From positions 62,001 through 126,000 of the forward strand of contig CAVQBL010000014.1 in assembly GCA_963710715.1 (NCBI GenBank): DNA of 64,000 nt, in the 5' to 3' direction. Each line of letters begins with the position of its first letter. The stretch's first letter is position 1. Below are positions 41,929 through 50,680 of the stretch, piece by piece. The DNA comes from CAVQBL01 sp963710715. GTDB taxonomy: Bacteria; Pseudomonadota; Gammaproteobacteria; DSM-16500. Position numbers and translations under genes: made by a program. The notes under the pieces are model-generated. The model was not told the origin of the DNA. It made no database searches and saw nothing but the letters and a program-made list of their open reading frames with translations.

Positions 41929-42312
41929 TTATTTCTGTAAAAGAATCAGCTCACACCATTCTTGAACTAGCTTTTTAAGCTTATTCTTTTTAACTTTGCT
42001 GGGATCATTGGGTTTTACTTTTGCTATAATGGTCATATTATTTACAACATTGGGGATTTCTTTTTTGGCATCATCAATAATCAATTCAACGTAACAATCC
42101 TTCATTAATTCCTGAGTTTTTTGTTCTTTATCCAAATTTATGATAGAGCTATAGGAAGCCAGCGCTTCATTTTTATCCCTTATGGTATCATGTGCTTTTT
42201 TACTTTTAATAGAATCAATAATTTTTTTTATTTCTTTGGGCTTATGGGAAACCTTAAGAAGAGCACTCAGAGAATCCAGTAGTTTGGTTTTGAAAGCAGT
42301 TGTTTTTGTCAT
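41929..42312 (-). CDS. Unrecognised small Lys-rich protein
   Basis: 127 residues, helical and basic, with no signal peptide or membrane segment and no family I recognise. It begins MTKTTAFKTKLLDSLSALL. ATG 42312 is preceded by GAGTGAG; a GTG three codons earlier is less likely. It lies alone between kbl and the oppositely oriented sdhE. Composition (Lys/Ile/Asp/Asn) is more like that of the accessory genes than of its housekeeping neighbours, so it may be an acquired or effector-type gene. Confidence 0.5.
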   Translation of the reverse strand: MTKTTAFKTKLLDSLSALLKVSHKPKEIKKIIDSIKSKKAHDTIRDKNEALASYSSIINLDKEQKTQELMKDCYVELIIDDAKKEIPNVVNNMTIIAKVKPNDPSKVKKNKLKKLVQEWCELILLQK

Positions 42313-42396
42313 GATGCTCACTCGTATTTGTACATATATTTATAGTATAGTCCTAAAATTAAAATAAATTGAAATTGATTAAGAGATGCGCAAATA

Positions 42397-42672
42397 GTGA
42401 AAAATGTTAGCAAAAACAATCTGCCCCAAATACCCGCGCGCCTACGTTGGGCTTGCAGGCGAGGAATGTTGGAACTTGATGTTTTATTGAACCACTTCTT
42501 AGAGGAAGTTTTTGTTACGCTATCCCATCAAGAGCAAGCTCAGTTTATTACATTGTTAGATTGCAATGATCAAGATCTCTTTATGTGGCTCACCGGAAAA
42601 GAGTCGCCATCTGACTCTCTGCATGAGCTAATTGTGGAGAAAATTCGCCATCATGCACAACATCGACATTAA
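42397..42672 (+). CDS. sdhE: FAD assembly factor SdhE
   Basis: Helps attach FAD covalently to the flavoprotein subunit of succinate dehydrogenase. The 91-residue protein carries the family signature RRGMLELD and the block LLDCNDQDLFMWLTG. Its C-terminus overlaps the next gene by 20 bases, the usual sdhE-ygfX arrangement. The first residues are ambiguous; ATG 42397 may be slightly upstream of the native start. Confidence 0.92.
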   Translation: MKNVSKNNLPQIPARLRWACRRGMLELDVLLNHFLEEVFVTLSHQEQAQFITLLDCNDQDLFMWLTGKESPSDSLHELIVEKIRHHAQHRH

Positions 42673-43066
42673 GCTTCAGCCCTCTAAGCAGTTTATTGCT
42701 TTGCTTATTCTATTATTAATGGGTAGCTTATTGATTGTTTCTTTTTTGCCCATACTGACACCCATTAAGATAGGACTATTTATAGCCACACTATGTTATG
42801 GCGGCTATATTCTTTGGCGAGATGGCTTGTTGTTACATCCAAAATCTTTAATCGGATTCAGTTTAGATTCTAATCGTAACTGGCTGTTATATAATAAATT
42901 AGAAATTTTATCAGGAGAGCTATGTGGAGATAGTACGATTACAACGCTGGTTTGTGTTTTGCGTTTTAAGGTCCGTGGTAAACGCCTAAAGTACTCATGC
43001 GTGGTATTTAAGGACGCGGTTGCGCGTGGCTTATACAGAAAATTGTTGGTAAAAGTACGTGGTTGA
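42653..43066 (+). CDS. ygfX: YgfX-like membrane protein
   Basis: A small inner-membrane protein (137 residues) with a transmembrane hairpin (IALLILLLMGSLLIVSFLPI; IKIGLFIATLCYGGYILW) and a cytosolic beta-rich tail. Position directly after sdhE with an overlap is the main evidence for YgfX (DUF1434, also called CptA). In E. coli YgfX affects FtsZ/MreB and is paired with SdhE. Start at 42653 (MHNIDIKLQPS) fits the family; the longer frame from 42632 does not. Confidence 0.75.
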   Translation: MHNIDIKLQPSKQFIALLILLLMGSLLIVSFLPILTPIKIGLFIATLCYGGYILWRDGLLLHPKSLIGFSLDSNRNWLLYNKLEILSGELCGDSTITTLVCVLRFKVRGKRLKYSCVVFKDAVARGLYRKLLVKVRG

Positions 43067-43110
43067 ATGGTATCTCAACTCAAAATACGCTATTATTGAC
43101 CTCTTTTATT

Positions 43111-43269
43111 GTAACTATTCACGATTATAAAAAAGAACTCGTCATTGCGAGTCTCACGCCTTTGCTTTATGTGAGGCGTGGCAATCCAGAGCGGCGGAGA
43201 AATGTTCCCCTGGATTGCTTCGTCCCTCTGCGAAGAGCATGCAGGGGTCCTCGCAATGACGGCGTGAAT
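43111..43269. repeat. Family B palindrome with extended end
   Basis: It begins GTAACTATTCACGATTATAA, then ACTCGTCATTGCGAG, and closes with CTCGCAATGACGGCGTG. It occupies most of the gap before lepA. The end of the element is 27 bases upstream of the lepA ATG, so the lepA transcript may carry it as a 5' hairpin. Confidence 0.88.
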
Positions 43270-43295
43270 TACCTTTTATTGGTATTTTGTAAATT

Positions 43296-45095
43296 ATGCA
43301 CATTCGTAACTTTTCTATTATTGCCCATATTGATCATGGCAAGTCCACTTTAGCGGATAGATTAATCCAAATATGCGGCGGATTAAGTGAACGCGAAATG
43401 TCTGCACAAGTGTTGGACACCATGGATCTTGAACGTGAACGTGGTATCACAATTAAAGCCCATAGTGTGACCTTAAATTACAAGTCACGTAACGGTCAAA
43501 TGTATCAATTGAATTTTATTGATACGCCAGGGCATGTGGATTTTTCTTACGAGGTATCGCGATCGCTGGCTGCTTGTGAAGGCGCGCTCTTAGTGGTGGA
43601 TGCGGGGCAAGGTGTGGAAGCTCAGACACTTGCTGTTTGCTATACTGCTTTGGAGCAAGGGCTTGAAGTTATTCCTGTTTTAAACAAAATTGATTTACCA
43701 CAAGCGGATCCCGATCGCGTCATTAAAGAAATAGAAGAAATTATTGGCCTTGAAGCACAAAATGCGTTGCGCGTAAGTGCTAAGCAAGGTATCGGCATAG
43801 AAGATTTATTAGAAAAAATTATCTCAGATGTTCCTGCACCGATTGGTGACCCTAATGCCCCTTTGCAAGCATTGATCATTGATTCTTGGTTTGATAGTTA
43901 CTTAGGTGTTGTGTCACTCGTACGCGTAAAGAATGGTGTCCTCAAGGTTGGCGAAAAAATGCAAGTGATGTCAACCGGTCGAAACCATGAAGTGACTGGC
44001 ATTGGAGTTTTTACACCTAAACGTTTACCAACGGATATTTTACGTGCTGGAGAAGTAGGTTATGTTGTTGCTGGTATCAAAGAAATTGATGGCGCACCGG
44101 TAGGTGATACGCTAACACACGCACATAAGCCAGCGACAGAACCGCTGCCTGGATTTAAAACGATAAAACCTCAAGTGTATGCCGGATTGTTTCCTGTGAG
44201 CGCCGATGATTTTCCTGCATTTCGCGAGGCGTTAGCAAAATTACGCTTGAATGATGCTGCATTATTTTATGAACCTGAATCTTCGGAAGCACTTGGTTTT
44301 GGTTTCCGTTGTGGTTTTCTTGGCATGTTGCATATGGAAATTGTGCAAGAACGTCTTGAGCGTGAATATGATTTAAATTTAATTACCACAGCGCCAACAG
44401 TTGTTTACGAAGTATTAACGACAAAAGGCGAAACATTATATGTCGATAATCCTTCAAAATTACCCGCAGTGAATTATATTGAAGAAATTCGTGAGCCTAT
44501 CGCTAAGGTGAATATTTTAGTACCACAACAATATTTGGGTAATGTAATTACTTTATGTATTGAAAGACGCGGTGTGCAAAAAAGTTTATTGTATCTTGGT
44601 AATCAAGTTTCGTTGACTTATGAAATTCCAATGAATGAAATCGTGTTAGATTTTTTTGATCGGTTAAAATCGGTCAGTCGTGGTTATGCATCGCTGGATT
44701 ATAGTTTTTCTTATTTCCAGGCAGCTGATTTAGTAAAATTAGATTTATTAATTAATAATGATAAAGTTGATGCATTAGCAACGATTGTGCACCGCGAACA
44801 GTCACAATACAAAGGCCGACAAATCACTGAAAAAATGCAAGAGTTAATTCCTCGTCAAATGTTTGATGTGGCTATTCAAGCAGCGATTGGTGCACATGTT
44901 ATTGCGCGTAGCACGGTAAAAGCCATGCGCAAAAACGTATTGGCAAAATGTTACGGCGGTGACGTTAGCCGTAAACGTAAATTGTTAGAGAAACAAAAAG
45001 AAGGTAAAAAACGCATGAAACAAGTGGGTAATGTGGAAATTCCACAAGAAGCATTTTTGGCGGTGTTGAAGGCGGGTGCGGGGGAGAAGAAATAG
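43296..45095 (+). CDS. lepA: Elongation factor 4 (LepA)
   Basis: A ribosome-associated GTPase, 599 residues. G motifs: AHIDHGKSTLADRL (P-loop), RGITIKAHSV, DTPGHVDF and NKIDLPQADP. The LepA-specific C-terminal region has AMRKNVLAKCYGGDVSRKRK and KRMKQVGNVEIPQEAF. First gene of the lepA-lepB-rnc-era-recO-pdxJ run, the standard gammaproteobacterial order. Full length. Confidence 0.97.
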   Translation: MHIRNFSIIAHIDHGKSTLADRLIQICGGLSEREMSAQVLDTMDLERERGITIKAHSVTLNYKSRNGQMYQLNFIDTPGHVDFSYEVSRSLAACEGALLVVDAGQGVEAQTLAVCYTALEQGLEVIPVLNKIDLPQADPDRVIKEIEEIIGLEAQNALRVSAKQGIGIEDLLEKIISDVPAPIGDPNAPLQALIIDSWFDSYLGVVSLVRVKNGVLKVGEKMQVMSTGRNHEVTGIGVFTPKRLPTDILRAGEVGYVVAGIKEIDGAPVGDTLTHAHKPATEPLPGFKTIKPQVYAGLFPVSADDFPAFREALAKLRLNDAALFYEPESSEALGFGFRCGFLGMLHMEIVQERLEREYDLNLITTAPTVVYEVLTTKGETLYVDNPSKLPAVNYIEEIREPIAKVNILVPQQYLGNVITLCIERRGVQKSLLYLGNQVSLTYEIPMNEIVLDFFDRLKSVSRGYASLDYSFSYFQAADLVKLDLLINNDKVDALATIVHREQSQYKGRQITEKMQELIPRQMFDVAIQAAIGAHVIARSTVKAMRKNVLAKCYGGDVSRKRKLLEKQKEGKKRMKQVGNVEIPQEAFLAVLKAGAGEKK

Positions 45096-45104
45096 GGTTT
45101 GCGG

Positions 45105-45275
45105 CCCCCGTCATTGCGAACCCGCGCTTTTTCTTTTTGCGGGTGAAGCAATCCAGGGGAACGTTGTCGTGCTGCCTGGATTGCCACGCTTCCTTCCTGG
45201 CTAAGAGCATGCCAGGAAGGAAGCGTGAAGCTCGCAATGACGAGTTCTTTTTGTAAGAATCGTAAAATAGTTACA
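45105..45275. repeat. Family B palindrome inside the lepA-lepB gap
   Basis: The inner arms are CCGTCATTGCGAACCC and CTCGCAATGACGAG. The right side has the extended end in inverted orientation (GTAAGAATCGTAAAATAGTTAC). It divides lepA from lepB, which usually lie close together, so it was probably inserted in an existing operon. Confidence 0.85.
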
Positions 45276-45292
45276 CTAACTGGAGTAATAAA

Positions 45293-46117
45293 ATGAACTT
45301 TAACTTTGAACTTATTTTATTTTACGCTGTTGTTATCTGTGGCGTGATCGCATTATTTGACATGCTATTTTTTTCCAGAAAGCGCAAACGCGCTTACACA
45401 GAAACAACAAAAAATTTAATAAACCCACCCGAATTTAAATATCCACTCATTGTCGATTATGCGCGTTCATTTTTCCCTATTTTACTTTTAGTATTTTTGC
45501 TGCGTTCATTTTTGTACGAGCCATTCCGCATTCCAACAGGATCATTAACCCCTAGTTTGTTAATTGGTGATTTTTTGTTGGTGAATAAATTTGATTACGG
45601 GGTTCGCTTGCCTGTTATCCACACGAAAGTTTTCAAAACGGGAGAACCGCAGCGTGGAGATATTATAGTATTCCGTTATCCACCCAATCCTTCAGTATTA
45701 TATATTAAACGTACTATTGGGTTGCCAGGTGATCATATCGATTACGTAGATAAAGTTTTATTTGTTAATGGTAAAAAAGTTTCTCAAGACTTTAATCGAT
45801 ATGCAATATCAAAAGAGGATGAGGGTGCGACCTTTAATGTGGTAGAAAAAACCGAAGATTTATTTGGTGTTAAGCATCTTATTTTTCAGCATCCACAACA
45901 ACCCAGCTATGATTTTAAAGATGTCGTTGTGCCAGAAGGGATGTATTTCATGATGGGTGATAATCGTGATAGCAGCGATGACAGTCGTGTATGGGGATTT
46001 GTACCAGATGGAAATATCGTTGGCAAAGCAGTCATGGTATGGATGAGTTGGGATCAATTTGCTGATTCTTTGACGCAAAAAATTAGATGGAACAGGGTAG
46101 GAATGCGTGTGGTATGA
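45293..46117 (+). CDS. lepB: Signal peptidase I
   Basis: Cleaves signal peptides at the outer face of the inner membrane. The 274-residue product has two N-terminal membrane segments. The catalytic Ser lies in PTGSLTPSLLIGD (Ser 84; the family more often has SM before xP), and the catalytic Lys in YIKRTIGLPGD (Lys 139). The terminal GDNRDSSDDSRVWGFV box is also present. GGAG precedes ATG 45293. It overlaps rnc (ATGA). Confidence 0.96.
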   Translation: MNFNFELILFYAVVICGVIALFDMLFFSRKRKRAYTETTKNLINPPEFKYPLIVDYARSFFPILLLVFLLRSFLYEPFRIPTGSLTPSLLIGDFLLVNKFDYGVRLPVIHTKVFKTGEPQRGDIIVFRYPPNPSVLYIKRTIGLPGDHIDYVDKVLFVNGKKVSQDFNRYAISKEDEGATFNVVEKTEDLFGVKHLIFQHPQQPSYDFKDVVVPEGMYFMMGDNRDSSDDSRVWGFVPDGNIVGKAVMVWMSWDQFADSLTQKIRWNRVGMRVV

Positions 46118-46779
46118 GCGAAGAATTATGCCAAAAATTGCAATATTCATTTGCTAATTCTAAGCTGTTAAAAATGGCTTTGACACATCGCAGTAGTCAC
46201 GATGAAAATAATGAGCGCCTCGAATTTTTGGGTGACTCTGTGGTGAATTTTGTTATTGCAGAAGCCTTGTATCAACAATTTCCACGTGCACAAGAAGGTG
46301 AAATGAGTCGCTGGCGTGCCAGTTTAATTAATCGCGAAACCTTAGGTGATTTAGCGCGTGAATTTGATTTAGGGCGTTATTTGTTTTTAGGTCCTGGCGA
46401 ATTAAAAAGTGGCGGTGGGCAGCGTGTATCAATTTTATCTTGTACTATGGAAGCATTGATTGGTGCAATTTATTTAGATAGTGGTTTTATAGCAGTGCGT
46501 GAATGTATTTTGCGTTGGTATGAACCCTTATTAAATTCTTTGTCACATGCTGCAAGCCACAAAGACCCTAAAACACAATTACAAGAATATTTGCAAAGTC
46601 TTAAGTTGTCTCTGCCGATTTATCATGTGGAATCTACTGAAGGTGAAGCGCATCAACAAGTTTTTATTGTGAGTTGTCAAGTGCAAGGAATTGAAACAAA
46701 AGTGCTAGGCAAAGGAACCAGTCGGCGGCGCGCAGAACAGGATGCCGCAGAAATCATGTTGGGAATCGTGAAAAAATGA
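46114..46779 (+). CDS. rnc: Ribonuclease III
   Basis: A dsRNA endonuclease for rRNA and mRNA processing, 221 residues. The N-terminal catalytic domain has NERLEFLGDSVVNFVIAE; the C-terminal dsRNA-binding domain starts at DPKTQLQEYLQSL and ends GTSRRRAEQDAAE. ATG 46114 overlaps the lepB stop. It overlaps era by 4 bases, so the three are coupled. Confidence 0.97.
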   Translation: MSEELCQKLQYSFANSKLLKMALTHRSSHDENNERLEFLGDSVVNFVIAEALYQQFPRAQEGEMSRWRASLINRETLGDLAREFDLGRYLFLGPGELKSGGGQRVSILSCTMEALIGAIYLDSGFIAVRECILRWYEPLLNSLSHAASHKDPKTQLQEYLQSLKLSLPIYHVESTEGEAHQQVFIVSCQVQGIETKVLGKGTSRRRAEQDAAEIMLGIVKK

Positions 46780-47678
46780 CCACAGAAAAATGCGGATACA
46801 TTGCAATTATAGGCAGGCCCAATGTAGGTAAATCGACACTATTGAATTGCTTATTGGGTAAAAAAGTGAGTATTGCTACACCTAAACCTCAAACAACGCG
46901 ATTTCAAATCTTAGGCATTAAAAGTCATGGATCTATTCAAGCCATTTATATTGATACACCTGGTATGCATAAAACTGAAAAGCGTGCGATGAATCGATAC
47001 ATGAATCGTTTGGCAAATGCTGTGGTTGCAGATGCTGATGTGATTATTTTTGTTGTTGAAGCAGGACAATGGTTAGAGGAAGATAAATTAGTCTTGGAAA
47101 AATTATCGCAAGCACGTGCACCGGTTATTTTGGCTATCAATAAAATTGATTTACTCAAAGATAAAAAACAATTATTACCATTTATTGATGAAGTTAAAAC
47201 AGAGTTTAATTTTGCTAACATTATTCCACTGTCAGCAACTAAGGCTGACAATGTTGCTGCATTAGAAGATATCATTACACCTTTGTTACCAGCAGGCCCT
47301 CATCTTTTTCCTGATGACCAAGTTACAGATAAAAGCGAGCGCTTTCAGGCAGCTGAACTCATTCGAGAAAAATTAATTCAAGCGACAGAACAAGAAGTTC
47401 CTTATAGTGCAACAGTTGAAATTGAATCTTTCAAAATTGAGCCTTTTAGGCACGAAGAAAAAATTATCAAGATTGATGCAATGATTTGGGTAGAGCGTGA
47501 AGGGCAGAGACCGATTGTTATTGGAAAAAATGGTGAACGATTAAAAAAAATTGGTACGCAAGCCAGAAAAGACATGGAAAAAATATTTGGCCAAAAGGTT
47601 TTCTTGCGTTTGTGGGTAAAAGTAAAAAGTGATTGGACGGATGATGAAAGAGCTTTAAAAAGTTTGGGTTATGAGTAA
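46776..47678 (+). CDS. era: GTPase Era
   Basis: An essential GTPase that binds 16S rRNA during 30S maturation. G motifs are GRPNVGKSTLLN, TTRFQI, DTPGMHKTEKRAM and NKIDLLKD. The C-terminal KH domain has IVIGKNGERLKKIGTQARKD. 300 residues, full length. Confidence 0.97.
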   Translation: MTTEKCGYIAIIGRPNVGKSTLLNCLLGKKVSIATPKPQTTRFQILGIKSHGSIQAIYIDTPGMHKTEKRAMNRYMNRLANAVVADADVIIFVVEAGQWLEEDKLVLEKLSQARAPVILAINKIDLLKDKKQLLPFIDEVKTEFNFANIIPLSATKADNVAALEDIITPLLPAGPHLFPDDQVTDKSERFQAAELIREKLIQATEQEVPYSATVEIESFKIEPFRHEEKIIKIDAMIWVEREGQRPIVIGKNGERLKKIGTQARKDMEKIFGQKVFLRLWVKVKSDWTDDERALKSLGYE

Positions 47679-47684
47679 GGCGCT

Positions 47685-48377
47685 ATGCGTATTGCACTTC
47701 AGCCTGCTTTCATCATTCATCACCGACCGTACCGCGAAACGAGTGTATTGCTGGATGTGTTGACCCGTGAGCAAGGCCGAATTTCACTGATAGCACGTGG
47801 TGTACGCAAAGCTAAGTCGCGTTTAAGGTCTTTATTACAACCTTTTGTACCCATATTGATATCATGGCAAGGTAAAACAGAGCTCATGACCTTGCTCTCT
47901 GCTGAGGCAAATGGTGTGCCAATACATCTTAAGGCTGAACGTCTATTAAGTGGGCTTTATTTAAATGAATTACTGATACGTCTTTTACATAAGCATGATC
48001 CCCACCCACAGCTTTATACCATTTATCAGCAGACACTGTTAGAATTACAAAATAGTAACTCGCTACAGAAAACCCTGCGGTTATTTGAAAAATCATTGCT
48101 GGAAGAATTAGGTTACGGGCTGCAGTTTAAGCACGATATGCAGGGTCAAGCCTTCCTAGCAGATGCTTTTTATTACTTTAATCCTGAGCAAGGTTTTGAT
48201 CTGTGTGAACAAGAAAAAGGCTCGGCGATTTTTTTAGGTAAAAATTTAATCGCATTTGCGGCTGAAGAGCTAGATGATAAAGATGTCTTACGGGACACGA
48301 AACGATTGATGCGTTTGGCGCTGAGCCCATTGTTGGGGCAGTATGTGTTGCAGAGTCGGAGGTTGTTTGTAGAGTAG
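47685..48377 (+). CDS. recO: DNA repair protein RecO
   Basis: Loads RecA at gaps with RecR/RecF. The 230-residue product has the N-terminal OB-fold (AFIIHHRPYRETSVLLDVLT, REQGRISLIARGVRKAKS) and a helical C-terminal domain. It lies 6 bases after era, in the expected order. Confidence 0.92.
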   Translation: MRIALQPAFIIHHRPYRETSVLLDVLTREQGRISLIARGVRKAKSRLRSLLQPFVPILISWQGKTELMTLLSAEANGVPIHLKAERLLSGLYLNELLIRLLHKHDPHPQLYTIYQQTLLELQNSNSLQKTLRLFEKSLLEELGYGLQFKHDMQGQAFLADAFYYFNPEQGFDLCEQEKGSAIFLGKNLIAFAAEELDDKDVLRDTKRLMRLALSPLLGQYVLQSRRLFVE

Positions 48378-48381
48378 TAGC

Positions 48382-48417
48382 CCCCTCTCCTCCAATGATT
48401 TTTATTGGAGGAGAGGG
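48382..48417. repeat. Palindrome family D between recO and pdxJ
   Basis: CCCTCTCCTCCAAT, a short T-rich loop, then ATTGGAGGAGAGGG. A similar element lies at 58350-58388. The purine-rich right arm continues into GGGGAGAGGAGGT, the pdxJ ribosome-binding site, so the hairpin may affect translation of pdxJ. Confidence 0.75.
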
Positions 48418-48438
48418 ATGGGGAGAGGAGGTAATTCA

Positions 48439-49200
48439 ATGCATAAGCAAAGCAACATATTACTCGGCGTCAACATCGACCACATTGCGACATTACGCCA
48501 AGCACGCCATACACGTTATCCTGACCCGGTTGAAGCAGTTTATGCGGCAGAAAACGGTGGAGCGGATGGTATTACCGTGCATTTACGTGAAGACCGTCGT
48601 CATATTCAGGAACGTGATATTGAATTGATTCAAGCTGTGTTATTAACTCGTTTAAATTTAGAAATGGCAGTGACAGATGCCATGATAAAATATGCGGAAA
48701 AAATTCGTCCCCAGCATTGTTGTTTTGTGCCTGAAAAACGCCAAGAGTTAACAACGGAAGGGGGCTTAAACGTTTTGGCTGATGAAAAACATATCCGTGC
48801 AGCTTGTCAGCATTTGGCTGCTGCTGGAATGGAAGTTTCTCTTTTTATTGATCCCGATCCAAAACAAATTGAAGCGGCTGTGCGTTGTGGTGCACCCACA
48901 ATTGAAATCCATACAGGAGCTTACGCAAATGCAAAAACAGTTGAGGAACGCAATACAGAATTGCAACGCATTATTCAAGCAGCACAAATTGCAGAGCAAG
49001 CTAATTTGATTGTCAATGCGGGTCATGGACTTAATTATCAAAATGTCCAAGCGATTGCCCGCATTCCACAAATCAATGAATTAAATATTGGACATGGCAT
49101 TATCGCGCGCGCGCTATTTATGGGATTAGAAAACGCTGTGCGTGAAATGAAACGTGAAATGAAAGCAGCAAGACTCGTCATTGCGAGCCTCACGCCTTAG
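48439..49200 (+). CDS. pdxJ: Pyridoxine 5'-phosphate synthase
   Basis: Condenses 1-deoxyxylulose 5-phosphate with 3-amino-2-oxopropyl phosphate to form vitamin B6. Family motifs: GVNIDHIATLRQARHT, GADGITVHLREDRRHI, and the terminal ELNIGHGIIARALFMGLENA. ATG 48439 has GGAGGT. The last eight residues (LVIASLTP) and the TAG come from half a family B repeat that begins at 49172, so the native C-terminus after about KAAR was replaced. No acpS follows, although acpS often does. Confidence 0.95.
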   Translation: MHKQSNILLGVNIDHIATLRQARHTRYPDPVEAVYAAENGGADGITVHLREDRRHIQERDIELIQAVLLTRLNLEMAVTDAMIKYAEKIRPQHCCFVPEKRQELTTEGGLNVLADEKHIRAACQHLAAAGMEVSLFIDPDPKQIEAAVRCGAPTIEIHTGAYANAKTVEERNTELQRIIQAAQIAEQANLIVNAGHGLNYQNVQAIARIPQINELNIGHGIIARALFMGLENAVREMKREMKAARLVIASLTP

Positions 49201-49225
49201 CTTTATGTGAGGCGTGGCAATCCAG
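49172..49225. repeat. Half family B element ending pdxJ
   Basis: ACTCGTCATTGCGAGCCTCA to GGCGTGGCAATCCAG. Only the left half of the palindrome with its inner hairpin (GCCTCACGCC/GGCGTGG) is present. It forms the end of the pdxJ coding sequence in frame and most of the gap to gltX. Confidence 0.85.
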
Positions 49226-49253
49226 CAAATAGTGAAGAGTAACAGGTTAATTT

Positions 49254-50663
49254 ATGATACGTACGCGTTTTTCTCCAAGCCCCACAGGGCTCATACATTT
49301 AGGTAATGCACGTGCCGCATTATTTAGTGCATTATTTGCGAGTAAAGAACAGGGTAAATTTTTATTGCGTATTGAAGATACCGATGCAGCGCGCTCGGAA
49401 GATAAATATACTGAATTACTGCAAGACGATTTGCATTGGTTAGGTATTGAGTGGCAAGAAGGCCCAGGAGTAAATGGTCCTCATCAACCTTATTGGCAGT
49501 CGGAGCGTCATGATATTTATAAGCGTTATTACCAACAGCTGGAAGAAAAACACCTGGTTTATCCATGTTTTTGTACCGAGCAAGAACTCGCATTAAATCG
49601 TAAAGTGCAATTATCGCGAGGGCAACCACCGCGTTATTCAGGCACTTGTCGAAAATTAAGTAAAGAAGAAGTTGCAAAACGAATAGCGGAGGGTAAAAAA
49701 CCTGCCTTACGCTTTCAAGTACCAGAAAATACTATTATTGAGTTTGCTGATTTAGTAAAAGGTCCGCAGCGTTTTAATAGCGATGACATTGGTGATTTTA
49801 TTATTCGTCGCGCCGATGGCACATCTTCATTTATGTTTTGTAATGCAATTGATGATTCATTGATGGAAATTACGCATGTGCTGCGTGGTGAAGATCATCT
49901 TGCTAATACACCGCGTCAATTGATGATTTTGCAAGCATTAAAGATGCGCACGCCTCAATACGGGCATTTGTCAATGATTTTAGGAGAAGATGGCACTCCT
50001 TTGTCAAAACGTCATGGCAGTTTTAGTTTGCATGATTTGCATGAACAAGGTTATTTACCTATCGCTGTACTTAATTATTTAGCACGACTCAGCCATGCTT
50101 ATGAAGAGCTGCATTTGATGAATTTTAGTGAATTGGCGAAATATTTCTATTTAGAAAAACTAAGCCGTGCGCCAGCACGATTCGATAAAAATCAATTATT
50201 GCATTGGCAAAAAGAAGCAGTGATGGCGCTCGATGTTGCATCTGTGTGGCAATGGCTGGGTCAAACTATTCAACAAGAAATCCCTGTATCTGCACAAGCG
50301 CTTTTTGCTGAACTCATGAGACAAAATATTCATTTTCCTCATGAGGCGGTGAAATGGGCAACAATTTTATTCAAACATGAATTGCCACTCGCTGATCATG
50401 GTGTTGCTATTTTAAAAGAAGCAGGTGAGACATTTTTTATTGAATTACAAAATTCAGTTAAACAACATGGCATTGATTTAAAGCGTACCTTGGATGATTT
50501 AAAAATAAAATTGAATCTTTCAGGGAAAAAATTATTTATGCCAGTGAGGGTTGCTTTGACAGGAGAGTTACATGGTCCTGAGTTGGCGCATATTGCGAAT
50601 TTGTTAGGACCAGAAGAAATGCAGCAGCGTATTGGCCATGCGTTGGAAATAATTAAAACTTAA
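49254..50663 (+). CDS. gltX: Glutamyl-tRNA synthetase
   Basis: Charges tRNA-Glu. The 469-residue class I synthetase has the HIGH-type site TGLIHLGNARAALF, the KMSKS-type site PLSKRHGSF, and RGEDHLANTPRQ. No zinc Cys cluster of the complete type is evident beyond CFCTEQEL. Full length. Confidence 0.97.
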   Translation: MIRTRFSPSPTGLIHLGNARAALFSALFASKEQGKFLLRIEDTDAARSEDKYTELLQDDLHWLGIEWQEGPGVNGPHQPYWQSERHDIYKRYYQQLEEKHLVYPCFCTEQELALNRKVQLSRGQPPRYSGTCRKLSKEEVAKRIAEGKKPALRFQVPENTIIEFADLVKGPQRFNSDDIGDFIIRRADGTSSFMFCNAIDDSLMEITHVLRGEDHLANTPRQLMILQALKMRTPQYGHLSMILGEDGTPLSKRHGSFSLHDLHEQGYLPIAVLNYLARLSHAYEELHLMNFSELAKYFYLEKLSRAPARFDKNQLLHWQKEAVMALDVASVWQWLGQTIQQEIPVSAQALFAELMRQNIHFPHEAVKWATILFKHELPLADHGVAILKEAGETFFIELQNSVKQHGIDLKRTLDDLKIKLNLSGKKLFMPVRVALTGELHGPELAHIANLLGPEEMQQRIGHALEIIKT

Positions 50664-50680
50664 CTAAACAGTGATAATTT

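Noticed and set aside
43063..43353. Open frame across the ygfX-lepA gap
   Set aside because: It is encoded mostly by a family B repeat and runs into lepA in another frame; no ribosome-binding site or family match.
44965..45237. Minus-strand frames at the end of lepA
   Set aside because: Antisense to lepA and to a family B repeat; shadow of real sequence.
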